Part shown: piece by piece, positions 59,701 to 64,000 of the stretch | Position numbering within the stretch: position 1 is the first letter of the stretch | Layout: each line of letters opens with the position of its first letter | Source of the DNA: Paenibacillus tyrphae | Lineage (GTDB): Bacteria; Bacillota; Bacilli; Paenibacillales; NBRC-103111 | DNA length: 64,000 bases | NCBI RefSeq assembly: GCF_000722545.1 | Contig: NZ_JNVM01000010.1 | Coordinates: 434,001-498,000 of the forward strand | Direction of reading: 5' to 3' | Made by a program: the position numbers and the translations under genes | Notes under the pieces: generated by a model | What the model was told of the DNA's origin: nothing | Seen by the model: the letters and a program-made list of their open reading frames with translations, nothing else | Databases searched by the model: none

Positions 59701-60209
59701 TTGGGATCACGGCGAGCAACGATGAAGCTCGTCAGCATAACCAAACATACGAGTGCCGCGATCGCTCCTGCAACCGTCAAGCTCCAAGGTGCTGCCGGGG
59801 GTTTTTTTAACGTAGCCGATGTCGGGGGAAATGACGCCGTATCTGCGAGTCCCTGCTCCCACAGCGCAGTTCGGCCACAGAGGTGCGCGGTCAGCACCCC
59901 GTTTTTCTGGGCGGCGTAGACGAGATACGCCTCGCCTTGCTGCACCGGCATCCACATGGTACTTACCCGCACGTCGATTTTGCCGGAAGCGACGCCTTTC
60001 CAGGCTTCTGTCACCTCGAACGTGGTTGCTCCGTTTTTTCTCTCGCCAACGGCTTTGCCGTGAAATACGACCGTGCTGCGGGCGAATTCTTCATTGACGG
60101 ACGGTTGTCTGGCGCAGGATAGCGCGTTTGCCTCTCCCACAGGCCATATCAGCCCAAGGACCCAGATCAGAAGCAAGGCTGCCGGGAAATAGCGTCTCAT
60201 CGGGAACAT
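59697..60209 (-). CDS. Secreted TIMP-like protein with C-terminal membrane anchor
   Basis: A 170-residue protein with a signal peptide (cleaved near ANA/LSC, so the mature chain would start close to Cys). An OB-fold-like region follows (CARQPSVNEEFARSTVVFHGKAV, TTFEVTEAWKGV, VYAAQKNGVLTAHLCGRT), then a C-terminal membrane helix (about 145-165). The N-terminal Cys and the pattern recall tissue-inhibitor-of-metalloproteinase (NTR-like) domains found in some bacilli. Target unknown. Confidence 0.75.
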   Translation of the reverse strand: MFPMRRYFPAALLLIWVLGLIWPVGEANALSCARQPSVNEEFARSTVVFHGKAVGERKNGATTFEVTEAWKGVASGKIDVRVSTMWMPVQQGEAYLVYAAQKNGVLTAHLCGRTALWEQGLADTASFPPTSATLKKPPAAPWSLTVAGAIAALVCLVMLTSFIVARRDPK

Positions 60210-60277
60210 AGTTCTCCTTTCCGCTCGGGTGTTGGAGTCTTCCTCCCCTCAAGACGCGCCAGTCCGCTCAAAGGTTG

Positions 60278-61141
60278 CTAGCCTTCGCAGTCGTACGGAT
60301 GGACCTGATGGCTGAGACGGTATTCGGAGGGCGAGCGCCCGCAATATTTTTTGAACTGCTTGGAAAAGTACAGCGCATCGCCGAAGCCGACGGAGGAAGC
60401 GACCTGCTCAATCGTCAGTGGCCCCTGAAGCAGCAGCTTCGCCCGTTCCATGCGAATTTTCAACAAAAACTGCATGGGCGATAGGCCGGTGTGCTGCTTG
60501 AACATTTTGGACAGGTGCGTCCGGTGGTATCCGAGCGTTCGGCCCATCTGCTCGATGGAGATCGGCTGGTAATACTGCAACGTCAACCACCGAATCGCCT
60601 GTTCCACCTGCTGCTGAATAACGGAGCCTTCCTCTTTCGGCACCTCCTCGCGCATCCGGTCCTGTGCGTATTCGCCGAACATGAGGCGCAAGTAGCCGCC
60701 TGCTTGCATATCGCAGCCGGGTTTGGCGAGCTGCAGCGTCTTTTCCAATTGATAATAAAGCGCTGTCAATCGGCGCAGCCGGTCGGAGGAAATCACCGGT
60801 TTATCCGGGGAGATGCCGGCCTTGCTCAAAAACTCGGCCGCCCGTTCGCCCTTGAAGCCGACCCAGCGGTACGCCCACGGCTCCGAAGAATCCGAAACGT
60901 AGGTGACCAGCTCGCCGGGAAAAATAAAGAAGCTGCTCCCTCGTTCCAGACGGTAATCCCGATGCAGGCAGCGAAAATTGCCCCGGCCCGAAACGACCGT
61001 ATGCACCAGATAATAGTCCAGCACCTGCGGTCCGACCTTGTGCTGCACCGCGGTCTGGGCGTGGCCAGCGAACAGCGCGGTCAGCTCGCCTTTGCCGGGG
61101 TGAGGGTTAAACGCCGCCTCGTGATAGACGTGAGCTATGAT
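60278..61141 (-). CDS. AraC-family regulator, probable non-canonical start
   Basis: The protein has an N-terminal sugar-sensing cupin-like domain (GPQVLDYYLVHTVVSGRGNF, RLERGSSFFIFPGE) and two C-terminal AraC helix-turn-helix motifs (ISIEQMGRTLGYHRTHLSKMFKQ, LTIEQVASSVGFGDALYFSKQF). The first ordinary start codon in frame is GTG 61048, which has no ribosome site and would remove the start of the sensing domain. The frame continues upstream to ATC 61141 / ATA 61138, with GGAGG (61152-61148) 6-9 nt before them, and encodes AHVYHEAAFNPHPGKGELTA. I therefore propose 61141. It diverges from bdbC and precedes a GH4 gene. Confidence 0.85.
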   Translation of the reverse strand: MIAHVYHEAAFNPHPGKGELTALFAGHAQTAVQHKVGPQVLDYYLVHTVVSGRGNFRCLHRDYRLERGSSFFIFPGELVTYVSDSSEPWAYRWVGFKGERAAEFLSKAGISPDKPVISSDRLRRLTALYYQLEKTLQLAKPGCDMQAGGYLRLMFGEYAQDRMREEVPKEEGSVIQQQVEQAIRWLTLQYYQPISIEQMGRTLGYHRTHLSKMFKQHTGLSPMQFLLKIRMERAKLLLQGPLTIEQVASSVGFGDALYFSKQFKKYCGRSPSEYRLSHQVHPYDCEG

Positions 61142-61199
61142 GGTACACCTCCGTCAGTTCTGATATGATGTAGACAAGAAAGAAGGGAGAGATCGTCGA

Positions 61200-61628
61200 A
61201 TGAAATGGAGACAGACCATCCGGGAGAACGGGCACCATCTGTCATGGGTTGTGGCGCTCACGGCTACGCTGGGGAGCCTGTATTTTTCGGAGATTATGCA
61301 GTTTACCCCATGCAAGCTGTGCTGGTACCAGCGCATCCTGATGTATCCACTCGTGATTATACTGGGCATCGCAGCCGTGCGCAAGGAACGACATATGTAC
61401 CTGTATGTTCTGCCGATGTCCATTTGGGGCGGAGGCATTTCGCTATACCATTACCTCATGCAGAAGACCGACTGGTTCAAGACCGGAGCAGCGGCGTGCG
61501 GCCCGGTTCCATGCGACTTGGACTATATCGATTGGTTCGGGTTCGTCACGATTCCGTTCCTGGCGCTGGTCGCATTCGTGCTGATTACGGTTCTGCAAAT
61601 TTTGATGTGGGTTGCTGAAAAGAAATAA
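61200..61628 (+). CDS. bdbC: Thiol-disulfide oxidoreductase BdbC (DsbB family)
   Basis: A 142-residue, four-helix membrane protein that reoxidises a DsbA-like partner and passes electrons to quinone. The two redox pairs are Cys38/Cys41 (TPCKLCWYQR) and Cys100/Cys105 (ACGPVPC). Its length fits BdbC. No DsbA-type partner (bdbD) is adjacent. Confidence 0.95.
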   Translation: MKWRQTIRENGHHLSWVVALTATLGSLYFSEIMQFTPCKLCWYQRILMYPLVIILGIAAVRKERHMYLYVLPMSIWGGGISLYHYLMQKTDWFKTGAAACGPVPCDLDYIDWFGFVTIPFLALVAFVLITVLQILMWVAEKK

Positions 61629-61745
61629 GGCGAACTACATTTCTCCATACGAAAGTGGTTTGTGTCCATATGCATTCCCGGCGAAGCGGAGTATAGTCAA
61701 AGCAGCAAGACAATGACGTTTCCACAAGCGGGGAGGCAAAAAAAG

Positions 61746-63044
61746 ATGGCAAAGATTACTTTTCTTGGGGCAGGCAGTACCGTATTCGCCAAAAACGTGC
61801 TCGGCGACGTCATGCTCACGCCGGCGCTGCAGGAGTTCGAGCTGGCATTGTTCGACATCGACTTGGAGCGATTGAAGGATTCCGAGAACATGCTGAACAA
61901 TCTGAAAAGCTCGCTCGGCAGCGGCTGCACGGTGAAAGCGTATACGAACCGGAAGGAAGCGCTGCGCGGCGCGAAATATGTCGTGAACGCCATCCAGGTC
62001 GGCGGGTACGATCCTTGCACGATTACGGATTTTGAAATTCCTAAGAAGTACGGCCTTCGTCAAACGATTGCCGATACGATAGGGATCGGCGGCGTTTTTC
62101 GGAACCTGCGCACCATACCGGTCATGCTGGATTTTGCTAAGGACATCCAAGAGGTTTGTCCGGACGCTTGGTTCTTCAATTACACGAACCCGATGGCGGT
62201 CTTGACCAATGCGATGATTACATACGGCGGTGTCAAGACGGTGGGGCTGTGCCACAGCGTACAGGCCTGCGTGCCGCATCTGTTCCACTGCTTGGGGCTG
62301 GACAGCGATGGGGTGCAGGCGAAGATCGCAGGCATCAACCATATGGCTTGGCTGCTGGAGGCGACGAAGGACGGCGTAGACCTGTATCCCGAGATCAAGC
62401 GCCGCGCTTCGGAGAAGCAGAAGGAGAAGCATGGGGATATGGTGCGCTACGAGCTGATGTTCCGATTTGGCTATTATGTCACGGAATCCTCGGAGCATAA
62501 CGCCGAATATCACCCTTACTTTATCAAGAAGAAGTATCCCGAGCTGATCGAGCAGTTCAACATTCCGCTGGACGAATACCCGCGCCGCTGCATCCACCAG
62601 ATCGAGAAATGGAAGACGATGCGCGAGGAACTGGTCAACGACAAGAGCCTGACACACAGCCGTTCGCATGAGTACGCATCGTATATGCTCGAAGCGATGG
62701 AGACGGATAAGCCGTTCAAGATCGGCGGCAACGTGATGAATACCGGACTTATCACGAATTTGCCGAAGGAAGCGTGCGTCGAGGTACCGTGCCTTGTTGA
62801 TGCGAGCGGCGTGACGCCAACGTATGTCGGGGATCTGCCGCCGCAGCTTGCCGCGCTCAACCGCACGAACATCAACACTCAGCTGCTGACGCTGGAAGCG
62901 GCCATCACCGGCAAAAAAGAGCACATCTACCATGCCGCGCTGCTGGACCCGCACACGTCGGCAGAGCTGTCGATCGACGACATCGTGGCGCTGTGCGACG
63001 ATCTGATCGAGGCTCATGGCGATTGGCTGCCGAAATATCGGTGA
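61746..63044 (+). CDS. Alpha-galactosidase/alpha-glucosidase, glycoside hydrolase family 4
   Basis: The 432-residue enzyme is an NAD- and metal-dependent GH4 glycosidase. The N-terminal nucleotide loop is ITFLGAGSTVFAKNVLGD, the metal ligands are Cys169 in VGLCHSVQ and the His of GINHMAW, and the C-terminus ends DLIEAHGDWLPKY. These features match MelA-type alpha-galactosidases, with other alpha-glycosides possible. GGGGAGG lies upstream of the ATG at 61746. It is monocistronic; the nearby AraC regulator may control it. Confidence 0.92.
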   Translation: MAKITFLGAGSTVFAKNVLGDVMLTPALQEFELALFDIDLERLKDSENMLNNLKSSLGSGCTVKAYTNRKEALRGAKYVVNAIQVGGYDPCTITDFEIPKKYGLRQTIADTIGIGGVFRNLRTIPVMLDFAKDIQEVCPDAWFFNYTNPMAVLTNAMITYGGVKTVGLCHSVQACVPHLFHCLGLDSDGVQAKIAGINHMAWLLEATKDGVDLYPEIKRRASEKQKEKHGDMVRYELMFRFGYYVTESSEHNAEYHPYFIKKKYPELIEQFNIPLDEYPRRCIHQIEKWKTMREELVNDKSLTHSRSHEYASYMLEAMETDKPFKIGGNVMNTGLITNLPKEACVEVPCLVDASGVTPTYVGDLPPQLAALNRTNINTQLLTLEAAITGKKEHIYHAALLDPHTSAELSIDDIVALCDDLIEAHGDWLPKYR

Positions 63045-63420
63045 ATAAGCTGTCGAAAGTATGGTAAATAAGATACATTGAAAATTTTCAAGCGCGCGAA
63101 GGGGCCGGACTATCGATCTCTTGGGCGCTTTTTTGTAGTGCTTGCATACCATTTTTTTATTTTATTGTATAAATTTACATAATTGTTCTTGTACATCTTA
63201 TTTTACAATATTATACTATCATCATTATCAACTACTCTATTAAAATCTCATAGGGATATGCTTTGACAAACGAATTCCCTTGCTCCGTCCCTGCTTGGAG
63301 GTGATTGTCCGCAAACTCTCATTCCGGTAAGGCATGACTTGAAAGCAACCAGAATCCGCAGATGTTCTCTGGAGGCTGCCACGAATTTGCTGAAACCAAG
63401 TCAAAGGAGCGGATGAATAT
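63045..63420. other. Intergenic region upstream of the protease gene
   Basis: It holds an imperfect terminator-like hairpin (AAGCGC near 63091 with GCGCTTTTTT near 63126), an AT-rich promoter-like stretch (63145-63240) and then about 170 bp of higher-GC leader. I recognise no riboswitch or gene in the leader. Confidence 0.5.
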
Positions 63421-64000
63421 TGTTGAAGCACAAAAAGTTAAGCAAGCATCTTTCCCTGGGGATGGCCATTCTTCTTTCCCTCACCTTCAGTTATCCGGCC
63501 AGTGCCGATAACACAAGCGTCTCTCAAAAGACCGATCTCAAATCCAGCTCTCCCCGCATCGCCATCGATAAAATTTCTTCGAAGCTCAGCAAGCAGTTTG
63601 CCGATGACGAATACGTCACTTACCTCGTTAAAATGAAAGAGCAGGCGGATACGACAGCCGCTTCCAAAAATGCCCTGCAAAAGTTGACTCTCGAAAAGGC
63701 CACACCGGCCGCAATCAAGCTCGCCAGACGGAGCTCCGTTGTCAGCTCGCTCCGCGAAACGGCTTCCCGCTCGCAGCAATCTTTGGAACACTATCTGAAG
63801 AAAGAGCTTGAGCAGGGGGGAGTCAAGGACTATAAGAGCTTCTATATTGTCAATGCCATGGCGGTAACGAGCAGCAAATCCGTCATGGACAATATCGCCC
63901 AGCTCCCGGAAGTCGACAAAATTTTGCCGAATGAAGAGCGATTCCTGGATAAAGTGGAAATCGACAAAGAGGCCGCGGCAAAAACAGATGCAGTCAAACA
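63421..64000 (+). CDS. bpr: Bacillopeptidase F-like subtilase, N-terminal part (cut by window edge)
   Basis: The frame starts at TTG 63421, 11 nt after AAAGGAG, and runs off the right edge; about 193 residues are visible. A signal peptide (KHLSLGMAILLSLTFSYPASA) is followed by a propeptide with FADDEYVTYLVKMKEQADT and KDYKSFYIVNAMAVTSSKSVM, typical of the inhibitor I9-type prodomain of bacillopeptidase F and related S8 proteases. The catalytic domain lies outside the window, so the call rests on the propeptide. Confidence 0.8.

Overview
The window looks like a chromosomal segment of a spore-forming, Gram-positive Paenibacillus-type bacterium. The evidence is a small acid-soluble spore protein gene, purine-rich AGGAGG ribosome binding sites, frequent TTG/GTG starts, lipoprotein and LytR-CpsA-Psr proteins, a YtxG/YtxH-like pair, bacillopeptidase F and a BdbC-type DsbB. 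Most of the DNA is GC-rich; one segment (about 49.28-52.45 kb) is clearly AT-rich and looks acquired. I recognised no rRNA, tRNA or CRISPR array.

Layout. 0-1.3 kb: a radical SAM gene of the spore-photoproduct-lyase-like family, cut by the left edge, diverging from an SASP gene; two LexA-type boxes lie between them. 1.5-8.0 kb: an anaerobic fermentation block (hemerythrin-like protein, zinc-ribbon peptide, adhE, pflB, pflA) behind an FNR/Rex-type site placed at -41.5 of a promoter with no visible -35. 8.4-13.6 kb: a secreted metallopeptidase, an HD-GYP protein, a CynX-type transporter with its GntR regulator. 13.7-20.2 kb: two MarR regulators and an EmrAB-like efflux operon with two adaptor proteins. 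20.4-23.7 kb: a hydroxyacid dehydrogenase, a YciI protein, a DeoR regulator and a ROK kinase. 24-29 kb: a membrane protein, a minus-strand envelope operon (GT28-type glycosyltransferase, MFS transporter, deacetylase fused to a YkoP-like domain) and azoreductase. 29.7-37.5 kb: a TPR protein, thiO-tenI, thiD and several small or membrane proteins. 37.6-42.5 kb: an LCP protein and a lipoprotein/response-regulator/histidine-kinase operon. 42.5-49 kb: a short flavoprotein, KDPG aldolase, selD-mnmH (2-selenouridine in tRNA), a ytxG/ytxH-like pair and a phosphodiester glycosidase-like protein.

49.3-56.1 kb is the accessory region. The AT-rich part reads on the minus strand and carries a complete agr-like signal maker: AgrB with its His/Cys pair, and an overlapping 40-residue AgrD-like peptide with serine in the ring region and no cysteine. 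Next to it are a sensor-like protein made only of membrane helices, with no kinase, a second such protein that appears split by a frameshift, a CPBP intramembrane protease and a small membrane protein. Directly beside it lie a methyltransferase translationally coupled to an XRE-TPR regulator of RNPP type, and a one-protein fusion of an XRE helix-turn-helix with a LytTR DNA-binding domain, the domain type used by AgrA. This is the best candidate for an undescribed peptide-signalling system.

56.4-64 kb: a GH15 glucoamylase-like enzyme coupled to a glucose-dehydrogenase-like enzyme, a secreted TIMP-like protein, an AraC regulator that seems to start at a non-canonical codon, BdbC, a GH4 alpha-galactosidase-like enzyme and the start of bacillopeptidase F at the right edge.

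A second unusual signal is a two-hairpin repeat of about 115 bp present at 29.6 kb and 56.2 kb. Its 12-bp and 11-bp stems are perfect in both copies although the copies differ in sequence within the stems, so paired changes have kept the fold. Both copies sit just after intrinsic terminators.
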